From positions 62,001 through 126,000 of the forward strand of contig NZ_SZPR01000020.1 of NCBI RefSeq assembly GCF_005280195.1: DNA of 64,000 nt, in the 5' to 3' direction. The translations under genes were made by a program, and so were the position numbers. Of the stretch, positions 8,836-16,855 are shown in pieces; the first letter of the stretch is position 1, and each line of letters starts with the position of its first letter. The notes under the pieces were generated by a model. It searched no databases. It had not been told where the DNA came from and saw only the letters and a list, made by a program, of their open reading frames with translations. Origin of the DNA: Streptomyces galbus. GTDB taxonomy: Bacteria; Actinomycetota; Actinomycetes; Streptomycetales; Streptomycetaceae.

Positions 8836-8875
8836 GCAGTACCTCGCAACACCCCGCAGCACCTCGCAGTACCTC
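8836..8875 (+). repeat. 10-bp phased direct repeats upstream of the Lrp-family gene
   Basis: Four consecutive 10-nt units: GCAGTACCTC, GCAACACCCC, GCAGCACCTC, GCAGTACCTC. Two weaker partial units (8821-8835) precede them. The period equals one DNA helical turn, and the array ends 38 nt before the ATG of an Lrp/AsnC regulator. Lrp proteins are multimeric and often bind arrays in their own promoters, so this may be an autoregulatory site. Confidence 0.7.
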
Positions 8876-8912
8876 AACCGAAAAGCGACTTTCACCGGAA
8901 GGCTTCGATCGC

Positions 8913-9368
8913 ATGGACGCGGTGGACAGGCAGCTCATCCAGGCCCTGAGGGAGAACGGCCGGGCCTCCTACGCGGAGCTGGGGCGCCTCGTCGGCCTGT
9001 CGGGACCCAGCGTCACCGACCGCATCAACCGGCTGGAGGCGGCCGGCGTCATCACCGGCTACCGGGCCACCGTGAACGCGGCCCAGCTCGGCCTCGGCGT
9101 GACCGCCCTGATCGGCATCTCGCTGTCCGACGCGGCCGACCACGAGGACGTGGCGCGCCGGATGAAGGACTTCACCGAGATCGAGGACTGCTGGTTCATC
9201 GCCGGCGACGACTCGTTCATGCTCAAGGTGCGGGCCACCGACGTGGACGGCCTGGAGCGCATCATCCGCCGGCTCAGCGGCACCAAGGGCGTCTCCCGCA
9301 CCCGTACCACGATCGTGCTGTCCACGAAGTGGGAGAACCGGGTCGGGGAACTGCCCGAAGAGGTCTAG
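8913..9368 (+). CDS. Lrp/AsnC family transcriptional regulator
   Basis: 151 aa. The N-terminal winged helix-turn-helix (MDAVDRQLIQALRENGRASYAELGRLVGLSGPSVTDRI, residues 1-40) is followed by the RAM ligand-binding/oligomerisation domain (about 65-145: GVTALIGISLSDAADHEDVARRM..., FMLKVRATDVDGLERI). The ATG at 8913 gives the standard Lrp N-terminus; longer upstream readings run through the repeat array and are not conserved-looking. The effector cannot be told. It sits between mqnM and mqnE and could tune menaquinone genes or simply itself. Confidence 0.92.
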   Translation: MDAVDRQLIQALRENGRASYAELGRLVGLSGPSVTDRINRLEAAGVITGYRATVNAAQLGLGVTALIGISLSDAADHEDVARRMKDFTEIEDCWFIAGDDSFMLKVRATDVDGLERIIRRLSGTKGVSRTRTTIVLSTKWENRVGELPEEV

Positions 9369-9406
9369 GGATACCGTTGGCGGGGCTGTCGGAGAAAGGT
9401 GTGGGC

Positions 9407-10570
9407 ATGGACGTCGGGCTCAAGCGCGAGCTGGAGGAGAAGGTCAGGGCCGGTGAGCGGCTGACCCGCGAGGACGGCATCGCCCTGTACGCGTCGGACG
9501 ACCTGGCCTGGCTCGGCGGCCTGGCCCACGAGGTGCGCACCCGCAAGAACGGCGACGTGGTGCACTTCAACGTCAACCGGCACCTCAACATGACCAACGT
9601 GTGCACGGCGTCCTGCGCCTACTGCTCGTTCCAGCGCAAGCCGGGCGAGAAGGACGCGTACACGATGCGCATCGAGGAGGCCGTGAAGCTCGCCAAGGCG
9701 ATGGAGGGCGAGAACCTCACCGAGCTGCACATCGTCAACGGCCTGCACCCGAACCTGCCGTGGCGCTACTACCCGCGCTCGCTGCGGGAGCTGAAGGCGG
9801 CCCTGCCGGCCGTCTCGCTGAAGGCGTTCACCGCCACGGAGATCCACCACTTCGAGACGATCTCCGGGCTGAGCGCGAGCGAGATCCTCGACGAACTGAT
9901 CGACGCCGGCCTGGAGTCGCTGACCGGCGGCGGCGCCGAGATCTTCGACTGGGAGGTCCGGCAGCACATCGTGGACCACCGCACCCACTGGGAGGACTGG
10001 TCGCGCATCCACCGCCTGGCGCACGAGAAGGGTCTGAAGACCCCGTGCACCATGCTGTACGGCCACATCGAGGAGCCCCGCCACCGCGTGGACCACGTCC
10101 TGCGGCTGCGTGAACTGCAGGACGAGACCGGCGGGTTCCAGGTCTTCATCCCGCTGCGCTACCAGCACGACTTCGTCGACATGAAGGACGGCAAGGTCCG
10201 CAACCGCCTCCAGGCGCGCACGCAGATGGCCACGGGCGCGGAGGCGCTGAAGACCTTCGCGGTCTCGCGGCTGCTGTTCGACAACGTCCCGCACGTGAAG
10301 GTCTTCTGGGTGATGCACGGCGTCCAGACCGCGCAGCTCGCCCTGCAGCACGGCGCGGACGACATGGACGGCTCGGTCGTCGAGTACAAGATCACGCATG
10401 ACGCGGACAACTACGGCACGCCGAACAAGCTGACCCGCGAGGACCTGCTGGAGCTGATCCGGGACGCGGGCTTCCGCCCGGTGGAGCGCAACACGCGGTA
10501 CGAGATCATCCGCGAGTACGAGGGCCCGGACCCGGCGCGCCGGGAGTCGCCGCAGCCGATGCGGGTCTGA
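9407..10570 (+). CDS. mqnE: Aminofutalosine synthase MqnE (radical SAM)
   Basis: 387 aa. It joins 3-(1-carboxyvinyloxy)benzoate to SAM-derived adenosyl, making aminodeoxyfutalosine, the second step of the futalosine pathway. The radical SAM cluster motif is C66-x3-C70-x2-C73 (CTASCAYCSF); a glycine-rich stretch (LTGGGAEIFDWEV, near residue 180) lies in the TIM barrel. The ATG at 9407 has GGAGAAAGG 7 nt upstream; an earlier in-frame start would overlap the Lrp gene. Its substrate comes from MqnA, encoded 10 kb downstream, and its product needs deamination before MqnB can act. Confidence 0.96.
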   Translation: MDVGLKRELEEKVRAGERLTREDGIALYASDDLAWLGGLAHEVRTRKNGDVVHFNVNRHLNMTNVCTASCAYCSFQRKPGEKDAYTMRIEEAVKLAKAMEGENLTELHIVNGLHPNLPWRYYPRSLRELKAALPAVSLKAFTATEIHHFETISGLSASEILDELIDAGLESLTGGGAEIFDWEVRQHIVDHRTHWEDWSRIHRLAHEKGLKTPCTMLYGHIEEPRHRVDHVLRLRELQDETGGFQVFIPLRYQHDFVDMKDGKVRNRLQARTQMATGAEALKTFAVSRLLFDNVPHVKVFWVMHGVQTAQLALQHGADDMDGSVVEYKITHDADNYGTPNKLTREDLLELIRDAGFRPVERNTRYEIIREYEGPDPARRESPQPMRV

Positions 10571-10619
10571 CGCGGGCCGCCGACGCGGGTGTCCCCTGCA
10601 CCGGGACGCCACGCAGACC

Positions 10620-11144
10620 GTGTTCGGCGCCGGCGACGCGCACGCGCGCGTGATGCTCGTCGGGGAGCAGCCCGGGGTCCAGGAGGACCGGCAGGGCAGG
10701 CCCTTCGTCGGACCTGCCGGGAAGCTGCTCGACCTGCTCGACCGGGCCTTCGCCGAGGCGGGCATCGACCCCGGCGAGGCGTACGTCACCAACGCCGTCA
10801 AGCACTTCGAGTTCACGCAGGCCGAGCCGCGCAGACGCCGCATCCACAAGGCGCCGACCCTGCGGGAGACGACGGCGTGCGGGCCGTGGCTCGCCGCCGA
10901 GCTGGCCCTCGTCGAGATGGAGCTGGTCGTGGTCCTCGGCGCGACCGCCGGGAAGGCGCTGCTGGGCTCGTCGTTCCGCGTCACGCAGGTGCGCGGGACC
11001 GTGCTGGAGGAGGAGATCCACGGACGCCGGGAGCGGCTGGTGCCCACCGTCCACCCGTCGTCCGTGCTGCGCGCGGACGACCGGCAGGCGGCCTACGACG
11101 GGTTCCTGTCCGATCCGAACGCCGCGGCACGCCTGCTCGCGTAA
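10620..11144 (+). CDS. UdgX-type uracil-DNA glycosylase, N-terminally truncated
   Basis: 174 aa from GTG 10620. Family 4/UdgX features: motif GEQPGVQEDRQGRPFVGPAG, K61-H62, the R-loop RRRRIH with H76 (equivalent to the His that attacks the sugar and crosslinks in mycobacterial UdgX), a cluster cysteine in TTACGPWL, and HPSSVLR. Intact homologues are about 205-220 aa and begin with a CxxC iron-sulfur motif. Here that segment is still readable in frame just upstream (GCPLHRDATQT, bases 10587-10619), but the first Cys position is Arg and there is no ATG, GTG or TTG between the stop at 10455 and 10620. The gene is therefore 5'-damaged and may be inactive. Confidence 0.75.
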   Translation: MFGAGDAHARVMLVGEQPGVQEDRQGRPFVGPAGKLLDLLDRAFAEAGIDPGEAYVTNAVKHFEFTQAEPRRRRIHKAPTLRETTACGPWLAAELALVEMELVVVLGATAGKALLGSSFRVTQVRGTVLEEEIHGRRERLVPTVHPSSVLRADDRQAAYDGFLSDPNAAARLLA

Positions 11145-11148
11145 GGGC

Positions 11149-11160
11149 TACGATGCAAGC
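11149..11160 (+). promoter_or_regulatory. -10 box directly upstream of the GNAT start
   Basis: TACGAT (11149-11154), then 6 nt, then GTG 11161. No Shine-Dalgarno is present, so this is a likely leaderless transcript start. Confidence 0.45.
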
Positions 11161-11685
11161 GTGTCCCTTACTTTCACGCTCGACCCCGCCGTCACCCCCG
11201 CCCTGCGCGACGGCGTCCTCGGCCTGTGGACGGACGTGTCCAACGCCGGGGGCTCCGTCGGGTTCGTGCCGCCGGTGACGCCGGACGTCGTCCGGCCCGA
11301 GCTGGTCAAGCACCTGGTCGCGATGGCGGAGGGCCGCACCCGGCTGCTCGTCGGGCACGACGAGGACGGACGGGTCGCCGCGACGGCCTTCCTCGCCCTC
11401 AACACGCACCGGCTGATGACCCACTGGCTGTGGCTCTACACGGTCATGGTCCACCCGCGCCACCAGGGCAAGGGCTACGGCCGCGACCTGCTCGCCGCCG
11501 CCGCGGACGCGGCCCGCGGCATCGAGGGCATCGAGGCGATCCGGCTCACCTGCCGGGGCGGGCTCGGCCTGGAGCGGTTCTACGGCTCCTGCGGCTACAA
11601 GGAGGTCGGCCGGGTGCCGGACGCCATCCGGGTCGCCCCGGGCGACGACCGCGACGACGTGATCATGCTGCTGCCGCTGCGCTGA
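11161..11685 (+). CDS. GNAT family N-acetyltransferase
   Basis: 174 aa. The core acetyl-CoA site is in WLYTVMVHPRHQGKGYGRDLLAAAADAARG (about residues 97-126; the RHQGKGYG loop matches the Q/RxxGxG/A motif), followed by a beta-strand with LTCRGGLGLERFYGSCGYKEVGRVPD, the GNAT C-terminal half. The acceptor is unknown. It is close to the truncated UdgX gene upstream but has its own -10 box at the start codon. Related streptomycete proteins are annotated only as acetyltransferases. Confidence 0.87.
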   Translation: MSLTFTLDPAVTPALRDGVLGLWTDVSNAGGSVGFVPPVTPDVVRPELVKHLVAMAEGRTRLLVGHDEDGRVAATAFLALNTHRLMTHWLWLYTVMVHPRHQGKGYGRDLLAAAADAARGIEGIEAIRLTCRGGLGLERFYGSCGYKEVGRVPDAIRVAPGDDRDDVIMLLPLR

Positions 11686-11783
11686 CCGCAGGCCCCAGGA
11701 CCCCCTGCCGGGATCCGTCCCACGGCGTGCTTCACTGGAAGCTGCCAGGGTGCCCCTTTTTGGAATCGGAAGACTGGATTGAG

Positions 11784-12086
11784 ATGCTCCGCTACACACT
11801 GATGCGCCTCGGGATCTTCGTGGGCTGCCTCGTGGTCGTCTGGGGTCTCGTCTACTCCGGGATCGTCCCGCGCGGCCTCGGCGACTCCAACGGCATGTGG
11901 GTCGTCCTGCTCTCGCTGGTGATCTCGGCCCCCCTCAGCTTCGTCCTGCTGCGCAAGGAGCGCGACCGGGCCTCGGAGACGGTCGTGCGCCGGGTGGACC
12001 GGATGAAGGCCAACCTCGACGCCAGCCGCTCCCAGGAGGACGCGGCCGTCGACGAGGCCGCCGCCTCCCAGCGCACCGCCTCCTGA
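11784..12086 (+). CDS. DUF4229 membrane protein
   Basis: 100 aa. Two membrane helices (MRLGIFVGCLVVVWGLVYSG and MWVVLLSLVISAPLSFVLL) are separated by a short GLGDSNG loop. A charged cytoplasmic tail follows (RKERDRASETVVRRVDRMKANLDASRSQEDAAVDE), predicted helical. This is the DUF4229 pattern found throughout Streptomyces, with unknown function. The ATG at 11784 is preceded by a weak GGATTGAG. In many streptomycetes it sits near menaquinone genes, as here, but no role is proven. Confidence 0.88.
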   Translation: MLRYTLMRLGIFVGCLVVVWGLVYSGIVPRGLGDSNGMWVVLLSLVISAPLSFVLLRKERDRASETVVRRVDRMKANLDASRSQEDAAVDEAAASQRTAS

Positions 12087-12133
12087 GGGCTCCCCTCCGC
12101 TTCCGGAGGGGTCGGTCCGCGGCACCGCGCAAC

Positions 12134-12145
12134 TACTCTTGGCCC
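12134..12145 (+). promoter_or_regulatory. -10 box adjacent to the TetR start
   Basis: TACTCT (12134-12139) followed by 6 nt and ATG 12146, without a ribosome-binding site. The arrangement suggests leaderless translation of the regulator. Confidence 0.4.
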
Positions 12146-12814
12146 ATGGGTGCCGTGAAGACCAAGCGGATGCCGCGCGCGGTCCGTGAGCAGCAGATGC
12201 TGGACGCCGCCGTGCGGACCTTCGGCCAGCGCGGCTACATGGCCGCGTCCATGGACGAGATCGCCGAACTCGCGGGCGTGTCCAAGCCGTTGGTGTACCT
12301 GTACCTGAACTCCAAGGAAGACCTCTTCACCGCGTGCATCCGCCGCGAGGCCACCGCCCTCGTCGCGGCGGTCCGCGCCGGTGTCCGCACCGACCTGCCC
12401 GCCGACCGCCAACTCTGGGCCGGGCTGCGGGCGTTCTTCGCGCACACCGCACAGCACCCGGACGCCTGGTCCGTGCTGCACCTCCAGGCCCGCACCCACG
12501 GCGAGGTGTTCGCGGCCGAGGTCACGGCGATGCGCGACGAGATCGTCACCTTCGTCACCCAGCTCATCGCGGCCGCCGCCCGCGAGGCGCACCGCAACCC
12601 CGACCTGCCCGAGCGGGAGGTCGCCGGACTGGCCGAGGCCCTGGTGGGCGCCGCCGAGTCCCTGGCCGCCTGGGCCAACGCCACCGAGGGCGTCACGGCC
12701 CGCCAGGCGGCCACCACCCTGATGAACTTCGCCTGGTCGGGCCTCGGCGACCTGATGGCGGGCCGCCCGTGGTCCCCGCCGGAGGAGGAACCGCTCACCC
12801 GGCCGGGCGGCTAG
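12146..12814 (+). CDS. TetR family transcriptional regulator
   Basis: 222 aa. Helix-turn-helix at residues about 12-58: MPRAVREQQMLDAAVRTFGQ, then SMDEIAELAGVSKPLVYLYLNSKEDLF. The C-terminal ligand domain is all-helical and Ala-rich. It lies just beside the MaoC/FabG4/FadA2 acyl-CoA block, whose divergent promoter holds an 18-bp dyad (15264-15281) of the size TetR dimers bind. It is therefore a candidate local regulator, although orientation and distance (about 2.5 kb) leave this open. The ATG at 12146 follows a -10 box by 6 nt. Confidence 0.9.
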   Translation: MGAVKTKRMPRAVREQQMLDAAVRTFGQRGYMAASMDEIAELAGVSKPLVYLYLNSKEDLFTACIRREATALVAAVRAGVRTDLPADRQLWAGLRAFFAHTAQHPDAWSVLHLQARTHGEVFAAEVTAMRDEIVTFVTQLIAAAAREAHRNPDLPEREVAGLAEALVGAAESLAAWANATEGVTARQAATTLMNFAWSGLGDLMAGRPWSPPEEEPLTRPGG

Positions 12815-12836
12815 CTGCCGCTCGCGTCAGGCACGG

Positions 12837-12890
12837 CCCCCAGGAGCGGGCCCCAGGAGCGGGCCCGAGGAGCGGGGCCACGAGCGGGAC
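12837..12890. repeat. Short GC-rich tandem repeat between convergent genes
   Basis: About four imperfect 14-nt copies of CCCAGGAGCGGGCC (variants with GAGGAGCGGG and CACGAGCGGG) fill the gap between the TetR and MaoC stops. No gene is seen. The copies form weak palindromes with each other and may act as a crude terminator. Confidence 0.5.
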
Positions 12891-12924
12891 CCACGAGCTC
12901 CGGCGCGGGCCTCCGGCGCCGGCC

Positions 12925-13839
12925 TCAGGCGCGGGCCCGCGGTGCGGGGAGCCGCTCCACCCGACCGCTCACGTGCAGCCGTCCGCCGTCGCCGGGTCCG
13001 CGCAGCGTGAACCGGCCGCCGTCCGCCGCGAACACCACCGTGCCCGGCAGCAGGACCGGCGCCCGGAAGTCGGCGTGCACCCGGACCGCCTCCGGGGTGC
13101 CGTGCGCGGCCAGACAGCGCGCCACGGTCCACATGCCGTGCGCGATGGCCCGGGGGAAGCCGAACAGGCGGGCGGTGAGCGGGTGCAGGTGGATGGGGTT
13201 GCGGTCGCCGGAGGCGGCCCCGTACCGGCGTCCGACGTCCCCCGAGAGCCGCCACTCGTCGACGACCGGCAGCGCGCCCTCCTCGGCGTCGCCCCCGCCC
13301 GGGGAGGGCGACCGCTCCGCGGGCGGGCCCGTCCGGTGCCGGGCCAGGTAGGTGCTGCGCGACTCCCACACCGCCTGCCCGCCGGAGCGCAGGACGGTGG
13401 CCACGGTGGCCTGCGTGCCGCGCCGGTGCGGGGCCAGTCCCTCGACGTGCACGGCGAGGTCGTACGGCTCGGTGGCCGGGAGCGCGGTGTGCCGGGTGAC
13501 GTCGATCGAGGTGTGCACCAGGCCGAGCAGCGGCAGCGGGAAGTCCCGCCGGCTCATCAGCCGCATCGCCGACGGGAAACCGAGCACGTGCGGGTAGGTC
13601 ACCGGCAGCCCGTCGTCCCCGGGGGCGAAGCCGCACACCCGCTCGTAGGCGGCCAGCCGCGTCCGGTCGATGCGCAGGCCGGGCAGCACGACCGGCTCCC
13701 GCGGGTGTCCGGCGTCGGCGCGGGGGCGCTTGAAGGGGGAGAGCAGCGCCCCGCGCGCGAGCAGCAGGCCCAGCGGGGGACCGGCCGTGCCGGGGGCCGG
13801 GCGGGTGGGCGGCGTCGAGGGGTCCGTGGTGGTCATCAC
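12925..13839 (-). CDS. MaoC-like (R)-specific enoyl hydratase, HtdX-type
   Basis: 304 aa, double hot-dog protein. The C-terminal half carries the hydratase motif YGAASGDRNPIHLHPLTARLFGFPRAIAHGMW (about residues 203-235) with Asp and His in catalytic positions; the N-terminal half is a degenerate hot-dog fold, as in mycobacterial HtdX. It would hydrate trans-2-enoyl-CoA or -ACP to (R)-3-hydroxyacyl. Its start overlaps the stop of the FabG4-type reductase gene: either GTG 13839 (GTGA) or ATG 13836 (TGATG) is possible. The pair is transcribed away from the thiolase gene. Confidence 0.87.
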   Translation of the reverse strand: MMTTTDPSTPPTRPAPGTAGPPLGLLLARGALLSPFKRPRADAGHPREPVVLPGLRIDRTRLAAYERVCGFAPGDDGLPVTYPHVLGFPSAMRLMSRRDFPLPLLGLVHTSIDVTRHTALPATEPYDLAVHVEGLAPHRRGTQATVATVLRSGGQAVWESRSTYLARHRTGPPAERSPSPGGGDAEEGALPVVDEWRLSGDVGRRYGAASGDRNPIHLHPLTARLFGFPRAIAHGMWTVARCLAAHGTPEAVRVHADFRAPVLLPGTVVFAADGGRFTLRGPGDGGRLHVSGRVERLPAPRARA

Positions 13840-15206
13840 GCCCCCAGCAGGCTCTGGCCGCAGACCCGCACGACCTGTCCGTTGACCGCGCCGGACGCGG
13901 GGTGCGCCAGCCAGGCGGTGGTCTCGGCGACGTCCACCGGCAGTCCGCCCTGGGCCAGGGAGTTCATCCGGCGGCCCGCCTCGCGGATGAGCAGCGGGAT
14001 CGCGGCCGTCATCCGCGTCTCGATGAAGCCCGGCGCGACCGCGTTCACCGTCACGCCGTGCTCGACCAGCGCGCGGGGGGCCAGGGAGCGCACGAGACCG
14101 ACGATCCCGGCCTTGCTCGCCCCGTAGTTGGTCTGTCCGGCGTTGCCCGCGAGCCCCGCGATGGAGGCGGTGGCGACGATCCGGCCCCCCGGGCGCAGCG
14201 TGCCCTCGGCGAGCAGGGCGTCCGTGGTGCGCAGCACGCTCGCGAGGTTGACGTCGAGCACCGAACTCCAGCGCTCGGCGGGCATGTTGACCAGCCGCCG
14301 GTCGCGCGTGACACCGGCGTTGTGGACCAGGACGTCGAGTCCGCCGGGGAGTTCGGCGGCGATCCGCTCGCCCGCGTCGGCGGCCGTGATGTCCAGGGTG
14401 AGGGCGGCGCCGCCGAGGCGGTCGGCCAGGCGCCGGGCGTCCTGTGCGGCCTGCGGCACGTCGAGGACGACGACCCGGGCGCCGTCGCGGGCCAGCGTCT
14501 CGGCGACGGCCGCGCCGATGCCCCGGGCGGCCCCGGTGACCAGGGCGGTGCGGCCGTCGAGCGGGCGGGCGGGGTCGGCCGGCGTGGCGGGGCCGGCCGC
14601 CGCGCGGACGTCGATCACCTGGCCGCTGACGTAGGCCGACCTGGGGGAGAGCAGGAAGTGGAGGGTGGACCAGGCGGCGTCCGCGTCGGTGAGCCGGACC
14701 AGGTTCACGGTCCTGCCCCCGCCGATCTCCTTGCCGAGCGACCGGGTGAAGCCCTCCAGGGCCTGCTGGGCGGCCGACTGGTGGTGGTCGGCCGGGTCGA
14801 GCGGTGCCCCGAGGACGACGACCCGCCCGCTCGGGGCGACGGACCGGACGACCGGGTGGAGGGCCGCGTGCACCCCGGCGAGCGTGTCGACGTCCCGGAC
14901 CCCGGTGGCGTCGAGGACGACGGCGGCCGGGCGGGCGGCATCGTCGGTGGCCGGGCGGGTGCCACCGGCGCCCGGATCGCCGGCCGCGCCCTCCGGCCGC
15001 CGCGTCGCGACGGTCAGCCCCGTCCGTGCGAGCACGGGCGCGAGGTCGAGGGCGGAGGGGCCGGCGGTGAGGTGCAGCAGGGGGCCGTCGAGGGCGGGGC
15101 GGTCGGGGGACCAGCGGTGCAGGGCGGCCGGCTGGGGCAGCCCCAGCCGGCGGGTGAGGAAACGGCCGGGCGCCGTGCTGGTGAGGCTCAGATAGCGGTC
15201 GGCCAT
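13836..15206 (-). CDS. Two-domain 3-oxoacyl reductase, FabG4-type
   Basis: 456 aa, nearly twice a normal FabG (about 245 aa). Residues 1-210 form a flavodoxin-like non-catalytic domain (FLTRRLGLPQPAALHRW start). Residues about 215-456 form an SDR domain with GRTALVTGAARGIGAAVAETLA, NNAG-like HNAG, and the catalytic NYGASKAG (Tyr near 359). High-molecular-weight FabG4 of mycobacteria has this arrangement and reduces 3-oxoacyl-CoA with NADH. The ATG at 15206 (MADRYLSL) has GGGGAG upstream; a longer start at 15242 is less likely. It is co-transcribed with the MaoC gene and divergent from the thiolase. Confidence 0.9.
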   Translation of the reverse strand: MADRYLSLTSTAPGRFLTRRLGLPQPAALHRWSPDRPALDGPLLHLTAGPSALDLAPVLARTGLTVATRRPEGAAGDPGAGGTRPATDDAARPAAVVLDATGVRDVDTLAGVHAALHPVVRSVAPSGRVVVLGAPLDPADHHQSAAQQALEGFTRSLGKEIGGGRTVNLVRLTDADAAWSTLHFLLSPRSAYVSGQVIDVRAAAGPATPADPARPLDGRTALVTGAARGIGAAVAETLARDGARVVVLDVPQAAQDARRLADRLGGAALTLDITAADAGERIAAELPGGLDVLVHNAGVTRDRRLVNMPAERWSSVLDVNLASVLRTTDALLAEGTLRPGGRIVATASIAGLAGNAGQTNYGASKAGIVGLVRSLAPRALVEHGVTVNAVAPGFIETRMTAAIPLLIREAGRRMNSLAQGGLPVDVAETTAWLAHPASGAVNGQVVRVCGQSLLGA

Positions 15207-15263
15207 GTCCGTAACTCCCCGGTGTTCCTGGCGCGTTGTCATTTCCCCGTGTCTTACCCCAGT

Positions 15264-15281
15264 CCTTACTCTGGAGTAAGG
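15264..15281. promoter_or_regulatory. 18-bp dyad operator in the fabG4/fadA2 divergent promoter
   Basis: CCTTACTCTGGAGTAAGG has exact 8-bp arms around TG. It lies between the starts of the divergent reductase and thiolase genes and is flanked by further TTAC/GTAA half-sites (15254-15258, 15290-15294). Size and symmetry suit a TetR-family dimer; the adjacent TetR gene is the simplest candidate. Confidence 0.6.
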
Positions 15282-15323
15282 TTACCGGAGGTAATGCTAC
15301 GTGACCATGAGGAGCAGGTCGAG

Positions 15324-16610
15324 ATGAGCCCCGTGCAACCGCCCCGGGCCCGGCGTGTGGCGATCATCGGCGGGAGTCGTGTCCCGTTCGCCCGCTCCGA
15401 CGGCCCCTACGCCACCGCGTCCAACCAGGACCTGCTCACCGCGGCGGTGGACGGGCTCGCCGACCGCTTCGGGCTGCGCGGGCCGGGCGCCGTGGACGAG
15501 GTGGTGGCCGGCGCCGTCCTCAAGCACAGCCGGGACTTCAACCTGGCCCGCGAGACCGTCCTCGGCTCGGCCCTGGACCCGCGCACCCCGGCGTACGACG
15601 TCCAGCAGGCGTGCGGCACCGGTCTGCAGGCCGTCGTCGCCGCCGCCAACAAGATCGCCCTCGGGCAGACCGAGGCGGCGGTCGCGGGCGGCGCGGACAC
15701 GGCGAGCGACGCACCCCTCGGCGTCAACGACCGGCTCCGGCGCATCCTGCTGGAGGCCCGCCGTGCCCGTTCCACCGGCGACCGGCTCAAGGCGCTCGCC
15801 CGGATCCGCCCCGCCCACCTCGTCCCCGACATCCCCCGCAACGCCGAGCCGCGTACCGGCCTGTCGATGGGCGAGCACGCGGCGGTGACCGCCCGCGCCT
15901 GGGGCATCGGCCGCGCGGCCCAGGACGAACTGGCGGCCACCAGCCACCGCCGGCTGGCCGCCGCCTACGAGCGGGGCTTCTTCGACGACCTGGTCGTCCC
16001 CTTCCGCGGCCTGGAGCGCGACCAGAACCTGCGCCCGGACTCGACGGTGGAGAAACTCGCCCGCCTGAAGCCGGTGTTCGGCCTCGACGGCCCCGACCCG
16101 ACGATGACCGCGGGCAACTCGACCCCGCTGACGGACGGCGCCGCGGTCGTGCTGCTGGCCTCGGAGGAGTGGGCCGAGGCGCGCGGCCTGCGCCCCCTCG
16201 CGTACCTGACCGCGTACGCCACGGCGGCCGTCGACTTCGTGCACGGCGACGTGGCCGGCGGCGAGGACGGCCTGCTGATGGCGCCCGCGTACGCGGTGCC
16301 GCGCATGCTGGAGCGCGCCGGGTACGGCATCGAGGACTTCGACCTGGTCGAGATCCACGAGGCGTTCGCCTCCCAGGTGCTGGCCACCCTCGCGGCCTGG
16401 GAGAAGCGCGGCCTGGCCCCGGTCGACCGGGACCGGCTCAACGTCGCCGGCTCCTCGCTGGCCACCGGGCACCCCTTCGCGGCGACCGGCGCCCGCATCG
16501 TCGCCACGCTGGCCAAGCTGCTCGCCGAACGGGGCGGCCCGGGGCGGGGGTTGATCTCCGTGTGCGCGGCCGGCGGACAGGGCGTGACGGCGGTGCTGGA
16601 GCGGGACTGA
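15324..16610 (+). CDS. Acetyl-CoA C-acyltransferase (thiolase), FadA2-type
   Basis: 428 aa. Thiolase signatures: C97 in VQQACGTGLQAV (acyl-accepting cysteine), VEIHEAFASQ, GSSLATGHPFAATGARI, and C-terminal CAAGGQG (second catalytic cysteine). It cleaves or forms 3-oxoacyl-CoA in the cytoplasm. The ATG at 15324 has GAGGAG 9 nt upstream; an ATG at 15294 has GGAGGT only 1 nt away, too close for use. The divergent pairing with FabG4-type and MaoC genes copies the Rv0241c-Rv0242c-Rv0243 order of Mycobacterium tuberculosis, pointing to a conserved fatty acid module. Confidence 0.93.
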   Translation: MSPVQPPRARRVAIIGGSRVPFARSDGPYATASNQDLLTAAVDGLADRFGLRGPGAVDEVVAGAVLKHSRDFNLARETVLGSALDPRTPAYDVQQACGTGLQAVVAAANKIALGQTEAAVAGGADTASDAPLGVNDRLRRILLEARRARSTGDRLKALARIRPAHLVPDIPRNAEPRTGLSMGEHAAVTARAWGIGRAAQDELAATSHRRLAAAYERGFFDDLVVPFRGLERDQNLRPDSTVEKLARLKPVFGLDGPDPTMTAGNSTPLTDGAAVVLLASEEWAEARGLRPLAYLTAYATAAVDFVHGDVAGGEDGLLMAPAYAVPRMLERAGYGIEDFDLVEIHEAFASQVLATLAAWEKRGLAPVDRDRLNVAGSSLATGHPFAATGARIVATLAKLLAERGGPGRGLISVCAAGGQGVTAVLERD

Positions 16611-16855
16611 GCCCGGTGCACGGGCGCCCCGGGGCGGCATACCTGAGGGTCACTCACATGATCCGCAAGAATGCACAGCCCCGGCCCCGGAGCAACCCGG
16701 AAACCTCACAGCACGCTCACGTCAGGCCCGTACGATCCACTGGCTGACCGGCGGTAACACCTTTGCGGGACGTACCGCGGTGAACGCCTCGCCGCACGAG
16801 GCACGTAGTTCAGGCAGCAAGCAGTTCTCGTCGCTGCACGCCCAGGGAGCCGCCC

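Noticed and set aside
8836..8875. CRISPR-like repeats
   Set aside because: Units are 10 nt with no spacers.
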